A stretch of DNA of 64,000 nucleotides from an uncultured Eubacteriales bacterium (GTDB lineage: Bacteria > Bacillota > Clostridia > Peptostreptococcales > Anaerovoracaceae): assembly GCA_902776285.1 (NCBI GenBank), contig CACYPK010000010.1:1-64000 (forward strand), read 5' to 3'. This document shows, piece after piece, positions 1-7,928 of this stretch (positions within the stretch are counted from its first letter, which is position 1; every line of letters begins with the position of its first letter). The notes beneath the pieces were generated by a model, which worked only from the letters and a program-made list of their open reading frames with translations, ran no database searches and was not told the DNA's origin. The translations under genes were made by a program, and so were the position numbers.

Positions 1-92
1 CGCGATTTGAACCTTGGGAGTCGCTTTGGGGTTCGTCGTTGGCTACGCCCCTCGTGGACTTTCACCACAGATTGACGGCATGCCCGTCATAC
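1..92 (-). mobile_element. 5' end of a group IIC intron (runs off the left edge)
   Basis: Read on the minus strand from base 92, the sequence starts GTATG, close to the GUGYG start of group II introns. It then forms a GACGG/CCGTC hairpin around GCATG (74-88), a short ATCTGT linker, a GTGG/CCAC hairpin holding GTGAAAGTCC (54-68), and a GGGG/CCCC hairpin (28-51). Order and sequence resemble my memory of the first bases of group IIC introns such as the Oceanobacillus one (GGCAUG, then GGGUGAGAGUCCC). It lies directly behind the terminator at 96-125, the site class C introns are known to target. The rest of the ribozyme and any maturase would lie left of base 1. Identified by recall, not by alignment. 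Confidence 0.7.
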
Positions 93-95
93 AGC

Positions 96-125
96 AAAAC
101 AGACATGCTGACGCATGTCTGTTTT
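96..125 (-). terminator. Intrinsic terminator of the 150-7732 operon
   Basis: A 13-bp perfect stem (AAAACAGACATGC, 96-108, with GCATGTCTGTTTT, 113-125) encloses a 4-base loop. On the minus strand it ends in TTTT, 25 bases after the stop of the GDPD gene. The A/T ends make it potentially bidirectional. A group IIC intron begins just past it. Confidence 0.8.
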
Positions 126-149
126 TGATTCCTGTTATAACCGGCCCTT

Positions 150-1094
150 TTATTCTCCGGAAGCCTTCCGGACCTCCTGCCCGTACTCCCTTTCGATGGA
201 AAGAGCCAGCGCCGTGTCATCAGTAAAGTAATTATCGACACCCATGTCGATAGCTCCCTTGATCTCTTCTTCGGTGTTGAGAGTCCACGCTCCGAACAGC
301 TTGCCGGCATCGTGAGCAGCCTTGCAGTTGCTTTCATTGAAGATACCCGTCTCGACATCGGATTTTACGGAAATGATGTCTACATACGGGAGGTCCAATA
401 CGTAATCGAAATCACCCTGATTCCAGCATACAAAGAGCTTCGGCATGTCCGGATACTTCTTTTCGATCGACTCGAGGGTCTCCGCGTGCATGGACTGAAC
501 GATCACGGAGTCCTCCAGTCCGTATTCTTCCACCAGTTTTTCGAACGCTTCCGTGCAGGCATCGCTGTTTGTTTTGAGTTCTATCACGTAGTTGACGTTG
601 TCCCCGTATTTGTCGAACACCTCGCTCAGGCGAAGTATCTTATTGCCCGCGTCGGTCTCAAGGCTGTCAATTGTCTCAGAACTCATGTATTCGTACATTC
701 CGTCATACCCGGTCATATACACGGCGTTTTCATCGTGCGACACATAAAGTATGCCGTCCGAAGAGATGACGACGTCCTGCTCAATGTAGCGCGAGCCGGC
801 CTCGATCGCGGCGTCATAAGCCTTGAAGGAGTGTTCTTCAGCTCCGGCGCTCCCGCGGTGCGAATAGACATGAGAAGCTATTGCCGCGTCTTCGATCTCC
901 TGCATCGCGGCTTCCTCTTCTGCCTTTTGCGCCTCACGCTCAGCCTCTTCCTGCTCAAGTTCCTCTGCGGTCTCTTCAGTATGCTCATCGACCGTCTCTT
1001 TGATGGATCTGCTCATATGGAGTATCAGCGCCAGAGAGAGCATCGCGAGGATGAGCATTATTATTATCGATAGTATCAATGTCTTTTTCTTCAC
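150..1094 (-). CDS. Membrane-anchored glycerophosphodiester phosphodiesterase
   Basis: This 314-residue protein should hydrolyse glycerophosphodiesters to glycerol 3-phosphate and an alcohol, outside the membrane. One N-terminal membrane segment (about 5-28) is followed by a Glu-rich coiled-coil-like stretch (33-68). The GDPD barrel from about 75 shows HRG (H79, R80), the E105-x-D107 metal pair and SHD (H120), the usual catalytic set. The start is GTG at 1094, four bases after the stop of the epimerase gene, with no clear ribosome site, so it may depend on translational coupling. It is the last gene of the operon. Its substrate could be lipid debris or a glycerophosphate polymer made by the neighbouring transferases; that link is inference. 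Confidence 0.85.
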   Translation of the reverse strand: MKKKTLILSIIIMLILAMLSLALILHMSRSIKETVDEHTEETAEELEQEEAEREAQKAEEEAAMQEIEDAAIASHVYSHRGSAGAEEHSFKAYDAAIEAGSRYIEQDVVISSDGILYVSHDENAVYMTGYDGMYEYMSSETIDSLETDAGNKILRLSEVFDKYGDNVNYVIELKTNSDACTEAFEKLVEEYGLEDSVIVQSMHAETLESIEKKYPDMPKLFVCWNQGDFDYVLDLPYVDIISVKSDVETGIFNESNCKAAHDAGKLFGAWTLNTEEEIKGAIDMGVDNYFTDDTALALSIEREYGQEVRKASGE

Positions 1095-1098
1095 TGCT

Positions 1099-1992
1099 TT
1101 ACACCGTCCGGTCTTTAAGGGAGCTCACCGCTTCTTTCATGTCAAGCGGCATGTAGCCCAGATCGTTCTTCAGTCTGCTTATATCCATATGGAAAGGTCT
1201 TCCCTTTTCAGGATAGGAGTCATCATAATCTATCGGCGCCGGATTTCCGAAGACCTCATTGACTATGCGCGCGACCTCCAGATTGCTGTACGCATCCTGC
1301 ATCCCGGCATTCACGACAATATTTCTCGTGGTATCCCAGTTCCCGTTGCCCAAGGCCAGGATCGCCAGTATCTCTACTAGATCCTTCACAAAGATATACT
1401 GCTTCTTCAGCACGCTCTTTCCCATCACTTTTATGGTGCCGTGATCGCGCGCGGTATCGAGAAAGACGTTCATCATGCCGCGCCGCTTTTCTCCCTCGCC
1501 TACCACCTGCGCTATGCGCGCGATGCCGTAAGTAAAGCCGTACTCATCCGAGTACTTTTTGATCAGGTTCTCGCAGTTCACCTTTGAGTCGCCATAGCGG
1601 GAGCGCCCGCCGAGACGGTCGTCCTCCTTCCACGGCATCAGCCCGTCATCGTTGTAGACCGACATTGTCGAGGCGAAAACGATGCTCTTCACGCCGCGCG
1701 CTGCCATCGCCTTAAGGATGTTCTCTGTCATCGTCTCGTTGACCGCGAACTTTTCGGGATCGTTCTCCGTGCCGCGGACTCCGGCAAGATGTATCACGGC
1801 ATCCGCGCCTTCCAGCGCCTGCTTCAGGCTGCCGGCAGAGTAGTCAGTGCTTCTCCATACGCAGCGTTCGCTGTTCTCAAACGAAGAAGCGTCCCTCGTC
1901 AGCGCTATGACTCTGACATCATCCCTTTTATTCAATACAGCGAGCAGCTCCATGCCTATGAAGCCGCTCGCGCCTGTTACCGCTATATCCAT
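1099..1992 (-). CDS. NAD-dependent sugar epimerase/dehydratase (SDR)
   Basis: A 297-residue extended SDR. TGASGFIG at 6-13 is the NAD-binding glycine motif, S108/T109 and Y133-x3-K137 form the catalytic set, and the length fits nucleotide-sugar 4-epimerases and reductases. Substrate specificity cannot be read from the sequence. Its ATG follows the TAG of the CapK-like gene by one base, so the two are probably coupled. In this operon it likely makes or alters a nucleotide-sugar donor for the glycosyltransferase at 4571. Confidence 0.8.
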   Translation of the reverse strand: MDIAVTGASGFIGMELLAVLNKRDDVRVIALTRDASSFENSERCVWRSTDYSAGSLKQALEGADAVIHLAGVRGTENDPEKFAVNETMTENILKAMAARGVKSIVFASTMSVYNDDGLMPWKEDDRLGGRSRYGDSKVNCENLIKKYSDEYGFTYGIARIAQVVGEGEKRRGMMNVFLDTARDHGTIKVMGKSVLKKQYIFVKDLVEILAILALGNGNWDTTRNIVVNAGMQDAYSNLEVARIVNEVFGNPAPIDYDDSYPEKGRPFHMDISRLKNDLGYMPLDMKEAVSSLKDRTV

Positions 1993-1993
1993 G

Positions 1994-3304
1994 CTATTTC
2001 ACGTTGCACACGAAGCATCTCTGCTTGCCCGTCTTTTCCGGAGGCAGCTCGTCGAGCCACTCTATAGTGATCTTGAACTCATCTCCGTAGAGTTTGGTGA
2101 CCTCTGTTATGAAGCGGTCCTCGATCTCTTCTTTTGTCATGGACTTGTTGTACGGATCCGCCACGAGCTGTATCTTCATGTCGTGGTAGGTCTCCTCTAT
2201 GAACCTGAACTGCGAAAGCCCCACGGTATGGTTGGCTATCCTCATCAGCTGCAGCGCGGATGAATCCGCTCCGCCCTCATGCTTCACCAGATCGTTCATA
2301 CGGCCCTCGATGTCCGTGAAGTATCTGATGCCGTCCTTAATGTACGACTTTCCCAAATCGAGCGTCTCGTAATTGATCAGAGGATAGGTGTGCTTGTAGA
2401 GCGAAGTCACGACGATGCGTCCGTCATCAGCAAGCTCGTTCTTGTCGTTGTACACATTGGCGACCGCGATGTCGTTTGCGACGTAGCGGAAGTCCTTGTG
2501 AGGGAACTGATAGATGAAGCTGCCCATCTCGGACACTCCGTACGCGTCAATGAGTCCCGGCCCCAGAGCCTTGGCCAGCATCTTGCGCGTCACGTCATCG
2601 ACCATCTCGCTGATAGGCGCGTAGAACGACGGCTTGTGGATCCTCATGTTGTGGGATTCCGCGTAAGCGACCATCCTGACCATTACGTTGCGCCTCAGGC
2701 AGATGAGATCAGGCTTGTATTCGTTTATATCGTTGATGAGATCGGCTATGCCGTCACCGACTATGTGGTCCTCTCCGACCACCTTGCGGCGCATCAGTCC
2801 GAACTTCTGGATTATGGAGTCCCTGTCCTTTTTGCGCGGTCCCTTGTGGCTCGTGGAGAACGAGTACATCTTTCCCCTGAGCGGCCTGTAACCCGCCGCG
2901 GCGAGAGCCCTTGCCCAGTTGGCGTCGCTGCATGCCTGCTCCTTCTGCGTGTAAAGCATCTTGAGAGGTGTGCCGGACGATCCGCTCGTGCTTAGGATGT
3001 TGGTGTCTTCCTGCTGTTCAGGTGTCAGACTGTCCCACTCGTTCTGCATCCAGAGCCTGAGTTCAGGCTTGGTGAGCGTAGGGAATTTCACCAGGTCTTC
3101 AGCCGAATGATAATCATCTGGCGTCGTCCCAGACGCTTCAAATTTCTCCCTGTAAACAGGGATCCTGTACGCCCTCTTCATCAGTTTGTGGATCTTGCGG
3201 TTCTGATCCGCCTTGATCTTCTTAGGGTCGCCTTCAAATGTTCTTTTGAGAGTCAGAAGGTACCAGACCGTATAGACGTTTTTAAGCTTTTTCTGTATTC
3301 CCAC
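1994..3304 (-). CDS. CapK/PaaK-like adenylate-forming enzyme
   Basis: A 436-residue protein of the phenylacetate-CoA ligase/CapK family, which activates carboxylic acids as acyl-adenylates. The phosphate-binding motif TSGSSGTPLK lies near residue 110, and a later YGVSEMG matches the family A5-type motif. I chose the GTG at 3304 because GGAGG (3310-3315) sits about six bases upstream; an upstream in-frame GTG at 3358 has no such site and would overlap the previous gene. It starts 15 bases after the ATP-grasp stop. CapK relatives are common in capsule loci with largely unknown acyl substrates. Together with the ATP-grasp neighbours it suggests an acid is activated and attached to a glycan (inference). 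Confidence 0.82.
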   Translation of the reverse strand: MGIQKKLKNVYTVWYLLTLKRTFEGDPKKIKADQNRKIHKLMKRAYRIPVYREKFEASGTTPDDYHSAEDLVKFPTLTKPELRLWMQNEWDSLTPEQQEDTNILSTSGSSGTPLKMLYTQKEQACSDANWARALAAAGYRPLRGKMYSFSTSHKGPRKKDRDSIIQKFGLMRRKVVGEDHIVGDGIADLINDINEYKPDLICLRRNVMVRMVAYAESHNMRIHKPSFYAPISEMVDDVTRKMLAKALGPGLIDAYGVSEMGSFIYQFPHKDFRYVANDIAVANVYNDKNELADDGRIVVTSLYKHTYPLINYETLDLGKSYIKDGIRYFTDIEGRMNDLVKHEGGADSSALQLMRIANHTVGLSQFRFIEETYHDMKIQLVADPYNKSMTKEEIEDRFITEVTKLYGDEFKITIEWLDELPPEKTGKQRCFVCNVK

Positions 3305-3318
3305 GTTTGTCCTCCGTA

Positions 3319-4449
3319 TTAAATAACGCGTCCTGTTTTGCGGATGACGTATCCGCACTTTTCCATGTATCCGTTTATCTTCAGTACCCTGTCCCCATCC
3401 TTATAGTAGTAGCAGACGAACTCTGCGTCTGAAACATCAAAGTCCGAAGCCGCGAATGTCGTGTTAGGCTCTCTGCTCATGAACACAAGGCTGTATTCCT
3501 CACGCGGCATTTCATATTCTTCCGTGAGCACCTGTTCGCCCTCAAGAAGATGTCTGAAGCAGGCCTCAAGAAGATCCGCTCCGCAGTAGTGCTTTATGAG
3601 GTTCCACATGTGGCAGCCGTCGAGTCTCGGCGTGACTTCGATGATGACCGGCTCCTTGCCGCCTTTCAGCTTTATCTGGAAGTAGCATGGTCCGTTGCTG
3701 ACGCCTATCTTAGCTGCCGCCCTTTTGCACAGATCCTTCGTCTTCTCTTCGGTCTCCTTGTCCGCGAAAGACGTCGGCACCCTGTGCTCCTTGATGATGC
3801 CTCCCGGCAGTTCATCAAAGGCGTAGCGATCGCTGACCAGAGCGAATCTCATCTCGCCGTCCTGCATGTATGTGTTGACGGACACCTCCGGCCCGTCTAT
3901 GAACTCCTCGATGATGACCTTTCCCTCAAAGGAGTAATCCAGCGACGTCGCGAAGTACTTTTTTATGTCGTCAGTCGACTCGACCTTGAAGCAGCCTCTC
4001 TGACCCTGTGAGTCGACCGGTTTCATCATGGCCGGGAAGTCCGTATATCCGCAGGCCTCCTCGAGTGTGGAGCAGACAGCGAACGCCGCGTTGCCCTCAA
4101 AGCCTCCTCCGAGCGCCTCTCTCATCAGTCCCTTGGAGTGGCAGTTCTCCGCTGCCTCCGGACTGATGAAATGCGGCAGTCCGAGTATCTCGCTCGCCTT
4201 CATGACGACGGGCATGGCCAGGTCTGAGCCTACCGAGTATATCGCGGACACTCCGTACTTTTTCGCGAGGGCGACCACGCCTTCGACGTTCTTGATGTCG
4301 ACCTGCTCAAAGATGTCAAGATGCGGGATACCGCAGTCCACTGTCGTATAACTGCAGCCTACGACTTCGTAACCCTGCTTCTTGCAGTGTTCTATAGCGT
4401 CTATCTGAGCGTTTCCCGCTCCGAGTATAAGTATGCGTTTCTTTGCCAT
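3319..4449 (-). CDS. ATP-grasp ligase, carbamoyl-phosphate-synthase-like fold
   Basis: A 376-residue ATP-grasp enzyme. It opens with a Rossmann-like segment (LILGAGNAQID). KPVDSQGQRG is the ATP-binding loop, EEFIDGPEVS belongs to the grasp, and EVTPRLDG carries the metal-binding Glu and Arg. Enzymes of this family join a carboxylate to an amine or thiol through an acyl-phosphate. The substrates are unknown. No strong Shine-Dalgarno precedes the ATG at 4449. It is related in architecture to the ligases at 5529 and 11574, which share the KPxDxxGxRG loop. Confidence 0.82.
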   Translation of the reverse strand: MAKKRILILGAGNAQIDAIEHCKKQGYEVVGCSYTTVDCGIPHLDIFEQVDIKNVEGVVALAKKYGVSAIYSVGSDLAMPVVMKASEILGLPHFISPEAAENCHSKGLMREALGGGFEGNAAFAVCSTLEEACGYTDFPAMMKPVDSQGQRGCFKVESTDDIKKYFATSLDYSFEGKVIIEEFIDGPEVSVNTYMQDGEMRFALVSDRYAFDELPGGIIKEHRVPTSFADKETEEKTKDLCKRAAAKIGVSNGPCYFQIKLKGGKEPVIIEVTPRLDGCHMWNLIKHYCGADLLEACFRHLLEGEQVLTEEYEMPREEYSLVFMSREPNTTFAASDFDVSDAEFVCYYYKDGDRVLKINGYMEKCGYVIRKTGRVI

Positions 4450-4476
4450 TACTGATTCTTTTCTGCCTTTATGTTC

Positions 4477-4584
4477 TTATGGTGCCGGGTTGACCTTCTT
4501 CAGAAATCCGAGGACTCTCTTTTTTATTTTGCCGAGCCTCTCTCTGGCCCATCCGGTCTTCTTTGCGTCCTTATTTTTCTTCAT
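4477..4584 (-). CDS. Possible 35-residue basic peptide
   Basis: A short open frame fills the otherwise empty gap between the GT2 gene and the ATP-grasp gene. Its ATG (4584) overlaps the last 14 bases of the GT2 gene in another frame. The product is strongly basic (11 Lys/Arg against 2 acidic) and potentially amphipathic, with LGKIKKRVLGFLKK in its middle and a Pro-Ala-Pro end. The ribosome site is weak, so translation would rely on coupling. It could be chance coding in a 120-base gap. I recognise no family. Confidence 0.35.
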   Translation of the reverse strand: MKKNKDAKKTGWARERLGKIKKRVLGFLKKVNPAP

Positions 4585-5509
4585 CGTCGATTATCTCTTT
4601 TACTACATACTGAGGGTTCTGGTTCAGACAGAGGTATATCCTTCCGACGTATTCTCCTATGACTCCCAGTATCATCATTATCATGCCGCCGATGAGTATG
4701 TTGGTCGCGACCAGTGATGTCCATCCGTGTTCCATCTCAGGCCCTGCGATCTTTACGACGACCAGGGCGACTATGATTATGAACCCCGCGAGAGCCATCA
4801 GCATTCCCAGTATGACCGCCAGTCTGAGCGGCTTGATCGAGAATGTGGTGAGACCGTTCACCCATGTGGACAGCAGCTTTTTGAAGTTGTATCCGGAGCT
4901 TCCGGAAGTTCTCTCCTTCTGGTCGACCTTCACGTTTCCGATATTCAGCGTGGTCCTCAGCAGGAGCCCTTCCATGTGCGGATACGCGTTGTTGTACTTG
5001 ATGATCTCGTCGACCACGAATCTCTTGGCGAGGAAGTACACCGAAAGCCTGATGTCCTCCGGCCTGTCGACGGCCATCCTCATCATCGTGTTGTCGGCCC
5101 ATGAGCCCAGCCTGCGGAACAGCGACCTTCTGCCTCTGTCCTGATAGTCGGCGCAGACAACGTCGTAGCCGCCTTCTTCCATGCAGTCATAGAACTCGAA
5201 GACCGTCTCGATAGGGGTCTGTCCGTCATCATCGCTGACTGCCACAAGGTCGCCCTTCGTGTGTCTGAGTCCCGCCATGATTGCCGCCTGCTGGCCGCAG
5301 TTCTTGGCGAGGTTTATTCCCTTGACATTGTCATACGAAGAGCAAAGGCTTTTGATGGTTCCCCATGTATCGTCAGGAGAAGCGTCGTTGACCAGAATGA
5401 TCTCGGAGTCGAAGTCCTTACGGGTCTTAAGCGTCTCCTGTATGGTCCCTACTACCTGCGGCAGAGTCTTTTCGGATCTGTAGCATGGTATAACAAATGA
5501 AATGAGCAT
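4571..5509 (-). CDS. Polyprenyl-phosphate glycosyltransferase, GT2 (GtrB/DPM1-like)
   Basis: A 312-residue GT2 enzyme that should move a sugar from a nucleotide donor onto undecaprenyl phosphate on the inner face of the membrane. FVIPCYRSEKTL opens the GT-A fold, VNDASPDDTW binds the nucleotide, and SDDDGQ carries the DXD-type metal site typical of the GtrB/DPM1 group. Two hydrophobic segments near residues 230-255 and 270-295 anchor the C-terminus. GAGG lies seven bases before the ATG. Such enzymes feed GT-C transferases that decorate polymers outside the cell; no GT-C partner is seen in this operon. Confidence 0.88.
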   Translation of the reverse strand: MLISFVIPCYRSEKTLPQVVGTIQETLKTRKDFDSEIILVNDASPDDTWGTIKSLCSSYDNVKGINLAKNCGQQAAIMAGLRHTKGDLVAVSDDDGQTPIETVFEFYDCMEEGGYDVVCADYQDRGRRSLFRRLGSWADNTMMRMAVDRPEDIRLSVYFLAKRFVVDEIIKYNNAYPHMEGLLLRTTLNIGNVKVDQKERTSGSSGYNFKKLLSTWVNGLTTFSIKPLRLAVILGMLMALAGFIIIVALVVVKIAGPEMEHGWTSLVATNILIGGMIMMILGVIGEYVGRIYLCLNQNPQYVVKEIIDDEEK

Positions 5510-5528
5510 TCTTCTGTCCTCGTTTCGA

Positions 5529-6632
5529 TCAGAATTTGAAAATGTAATATCCGTGACGGTTAGAGCTGTCCGTGACCACGTCCGAAAGGTCGCTGTCTAT
5601 GTGCTCCTTCAGTATGGTTCCCGGATGCTCCTTCTTGAATTCTTCATAAGCCGCTACATCTTCGGCGTTGAAGATGAAGTTTACGCCGGCCTTATCTCTC
5701 TTGAGTTCAGAAGGCACCTCAGGCGCGTTGCCCATGGCGACGTCTATGACGCCCTTCACGAAGTCGTAGCCGGTGGAAAGTTCTACCAGATCGCTGCCTA
5801 TGAAGTCACCGCCCATCCTGCCGCCTATCTCAATCAGGCGGATCCTGTCTCCGTCCACCTTGAGTTCTATATGAGCAGCGCCGTAGTTGAGCTGCAGGGT
5901 ATCCAGCGCGTGCTCGCAGATCTTCTTTATGGCTTCTTCCGTCTCAGGCGGGATAGGCGCCGGCTCCCTGTGGCCGGTCTCGATGAAGAACGGCGCGCCC
6001 GTCGTCATTTTCTGCGTAACGGCCAGGAAGTAGTGCCTTCCCTCGAAGGATATGTATTCGATGCTGTATTCATCGCCTTCTACGAATTCCTCAACAACAG
6101 CCTTGTTCTCAAAGCTGTATTCGCGCGCTCTTACTATGGCGTCCCTCAGCTGCCTCTTATCGTGCACCTTGTGAACGCCCCTGCTGCCGCTCCTGTCGGT
6201 CGGCTTGACGATCAGAGGGAACTCAAGATCGATCTCGTCGATGTCCGTGGCGGAGTCGACAAGTATGCTCCTTGGGCTCGGGTCTCCGTTCTTTTCGAAA
6301 GCCTCTCTCATCCAGTGCTTATTGGTGCTTATCCTGGTGGCTTCGATGGAATTTCCCGGCAGCCCCATTTTCTCGGCAACGTAATTGACCGTCTCCATTG
6401 CCAGATCCGAGGCGATGCTGGTGATGCCGTCTATGCCTATCCTTCTGCATTCCTCAAGTATCTCGTCCTTGTCCCTTATGCTGATCGGATAGAAGAAATC
6501 GGCCATCTTTTCTCCCATGTCTCCCGTCTTCCACGCGAAAACATGAGTCTCCAGACCCATCTCCTTTGCCTTGGCTATTGCCGGAGCCTGAAACAGCGCC
6601 GCGCCCAGTATCGCTATCTTTTTCTTTCCCAT
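5529..6632 (-). CDS. ATP-grasp ligase
   Basis: A 367-residue ATP-grasp protein (start ATG 6632, placed by a GGGAGGT site; an in-frame ATG 27 bases upstream lacks one). AILGAALFQAPAI opens a Rossmann-like segment, KPTDRSGSRG is the nucleotide loop, EEFVEGDEYS the grasp strand and EIGGRMGG the metal/phosphate end. It lies between the GT2 gene and the CDP-glycerol-type transferase gene. The likely chemistry is amide-bond formation; amine and acid partners are unknown. It is one of five such enzymes in the window. Confidence 0.82.
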   Translation of the reverse strand: MGKKKIAILGAALFQAPAIAKAKEMGLETHVFAWKTGDMGEKMADFFYPISIRDKDEILEECRRIGIDGITSIASDLAMETVNYVAEKMGLPGNSIEATRISTNKHWMREAFEKNGDPSPRSILVDSATDIDEIDLEFPLIVKPTDRSGSRGVHKVHDKRQLRDAIVRAREYSFENKAVVEEFVEGDEYSIEYISFEGRHYFLAVTQKMTTGAPFFIETGHREPAPIPPETEEAIKKICEHALDTLQLNYGAAHIELKVDGDRIRLIEIGGRMGGDFIGSDLVELSTGYDFVKGVIDVAMGNAPEVPSELKRDKAGVNFIFNAEDVAAYEEFKKEHPGTILKEHIDSDLSDVVTDSSNRHGYYIFKF

Positions 6633-6655
6633 CGGGTCACCTCCCGTCTTGTGCA

Positions 6656-7732
6656 TCACACGAGGCTTTCAATGAAGTCCGCCAGTTTTGATGTGCAATA
6701 CCCCTCATCGACATCTCCGATGTCGATGTCTATATATCTGTCCCTGAACTTTTTCAGGGCGCCGAAGTCATATTCCCCGCCGATCGCGCGCGCAAGTTCC
6801 TCTGCGTCCGTGAAAGCGTACGGCGCGACAGGTTCCTTGCTGAAGTCAATGTTGAGACCTGTCGACCTGCTGTATCCGTCCATGTCATAAAGATAAAGGT
6901 ACAGCGGCTTATCCGAGAGCGTAGCTTCTATCGCAAGCGAAGAGTAGTCGCTTATGACAGCATCCGCGACCGAGAGCCATTCATATGATGAAAACTCATC
7001 GTCATATACCGCATTTCCCTGATGGGCGGCGTCCGTGTTCCTGTATAAAGGATGCAGCTTGACTACGGCAGCGTATCCGGCGTCCTCAAGCGCGCGGACC
7101 AGGCGTCCGCCGTCATCCTCGCCGTTCCTGCGGAATGTCGGAGCATAGAGTATCACCTTCTGACCCCTGATCTCAGGGTATCTGCCGTATATCCTGTCAG
7201 CCGTTTTCTGTTTTTCGCTTCCGAGCGCGATGCCGCGTATGTAGTCTATGCGCGGCAGACCGTATTTGGCGATCTTGTCTCTTGTTGCGCCGAATGCCTC
7301 GCAGAAGTGCCCCGCCGTGATGTCGCTCGCGCAGATCACATGGTCATAGCCCCGGTGCATCTTCATCAGTTTTGCTGTTCTTTCGGAAGTGCCGTCGTCC
7401 TTGCCTACGGTCTGCCAGCCGAACTTCTTGACGGCTCCCAGGGCGTGCCACATCTGCACTATCTCAGTACCCTTGCGGTGAGGCAGCATGCTCGCCGGGA
7501 TGCAGTAGGTGTCAAGCACCACGGCATCGGATCTGAGTATCGCGGCTTCCTGCTTCAATACGTGTCCGGCGTAGCCGAGCGCCTTGACCGACTTCTCTTT
7601 AGTCAGCAGCCTGCAGAGAGTTTTTACTTCAAGACCTCTCCTCTTGAGTTCTTCTTCGAGGAGTCTCACGTCTATGGTTTTTTCATCGCTTTCGCGGCTT
7701 ATGATCGTTACTCTCTTGCTGGTTTTTTTCAT
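6656..7732 (-). CDS. CDP-glycerol glycerophosphotransferase family protein (TagB/TagF-like)
   Basis: A 358-residue enzyme of the TagB/TagF/TarL family, which moves glycerol- or ribitol-phosphate from a CDP donor to a lipid-linked glycan. Diagnostic pieces are WHALGAVKKFG with the catalytic-type His, KLHPLYRN, and SDYSSLAIEATL near the C-terminus. The ATG at 7732 has AGAGG about nine bases upstream; a start 24 bases earlier is less likely. It is the first gene of the leftmost operon, so that operon probably makes or modifies a phosphopolyol-containing polymer. Confidence 0.85.
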   Translation of the reverse strand: MKKTSKRVTIISRESDEKTIDVRLLEEELKRRGLEVKTLCRLLTKEKSVKALGYAGHVLKQEAAILRSDAVVLDTYCIPASMLPHRKGTEIVQMWHALGAVKKFGWQTVGKDDGTSERTAKLMKMHRGYDHVICASDITAGHFCEAFGATRDKIAKYGLPRIDYIRGIALGSEKQKTADRIYGRYPEIRGQKVILYAPTFRRNGEDDGGRLVRALEDAGYAAVVKLHPLYRNTDAAHQGNAVYDDEFSSYEWLSVADAVISDYSSLAIEATLSDKPLYLYLYDMDGYSRSTGLNIDFSKEPVAPYAFTDAEELARAIGGEYDFGALKKFRDRYIDIDIGDVDEGYCTSKLADFIESLV

Positions 7733-7759
7733 TAGATCGGGCCTCTGTTTTAACAATTA

Positions 7760-7789
7760 ATATTATCATATTGGCTGCCACTAACTCAA
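7760..7789 (-). promoter_or_regulatory. Promoter for the 7732-150 operon
   Basis: On the minus strand TTGAGT (-35, 7784-7789) and TAATAT (-10, 7760-7765) are separated by 18 bases, leaving a leader of about 20 bases before the ATG at 7732. Confidence 0.55.
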
Positions 7790-7877
7790 CTTGAAGCAGG
7801 CATCAGAAAAGCGGGGCCGCGCTGATCCCTAACCATCTTATTATTGATTTAGGTTCGTATATCTGACATTGCGGTTT

Positions 7878-7886
7878 TGGTACAAT
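7878..7886 (+). promoter_or_regulatory. Extended -10 promoter for the 7929 gene
   Basis: TGG followed directly by TACAAT (7881-7886) is an extended -10 element. No good -35 is present. The ATG lies about 40 bases downstream. Confidence 0.45.
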
Positions 7887-7928
7887 TGTCTCAGAAGAAT
7901 GAGAAAAGAATTTAACAGGTGAATGGCC

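Noticed and set aside
1..35. A T-arm-like GGTTCAAATC on the minus strand, suggesting a tRNA
   Set aside because: No acceptor or anticodon arm can be formed around it.
1..75. A plus-strand open frame ending at 75 that could be the tail of a protein
   Set aside because: The minus strand of the same bases matches the ordered hairpins of a group IIC intron, which explains the conservation better.
5502..6890. A 462-codon plus-strand frame opposite an ATP-grasp gene
   Set aside because: It runs antisense through two well-supported genes and its composition is that of a shadow frame.
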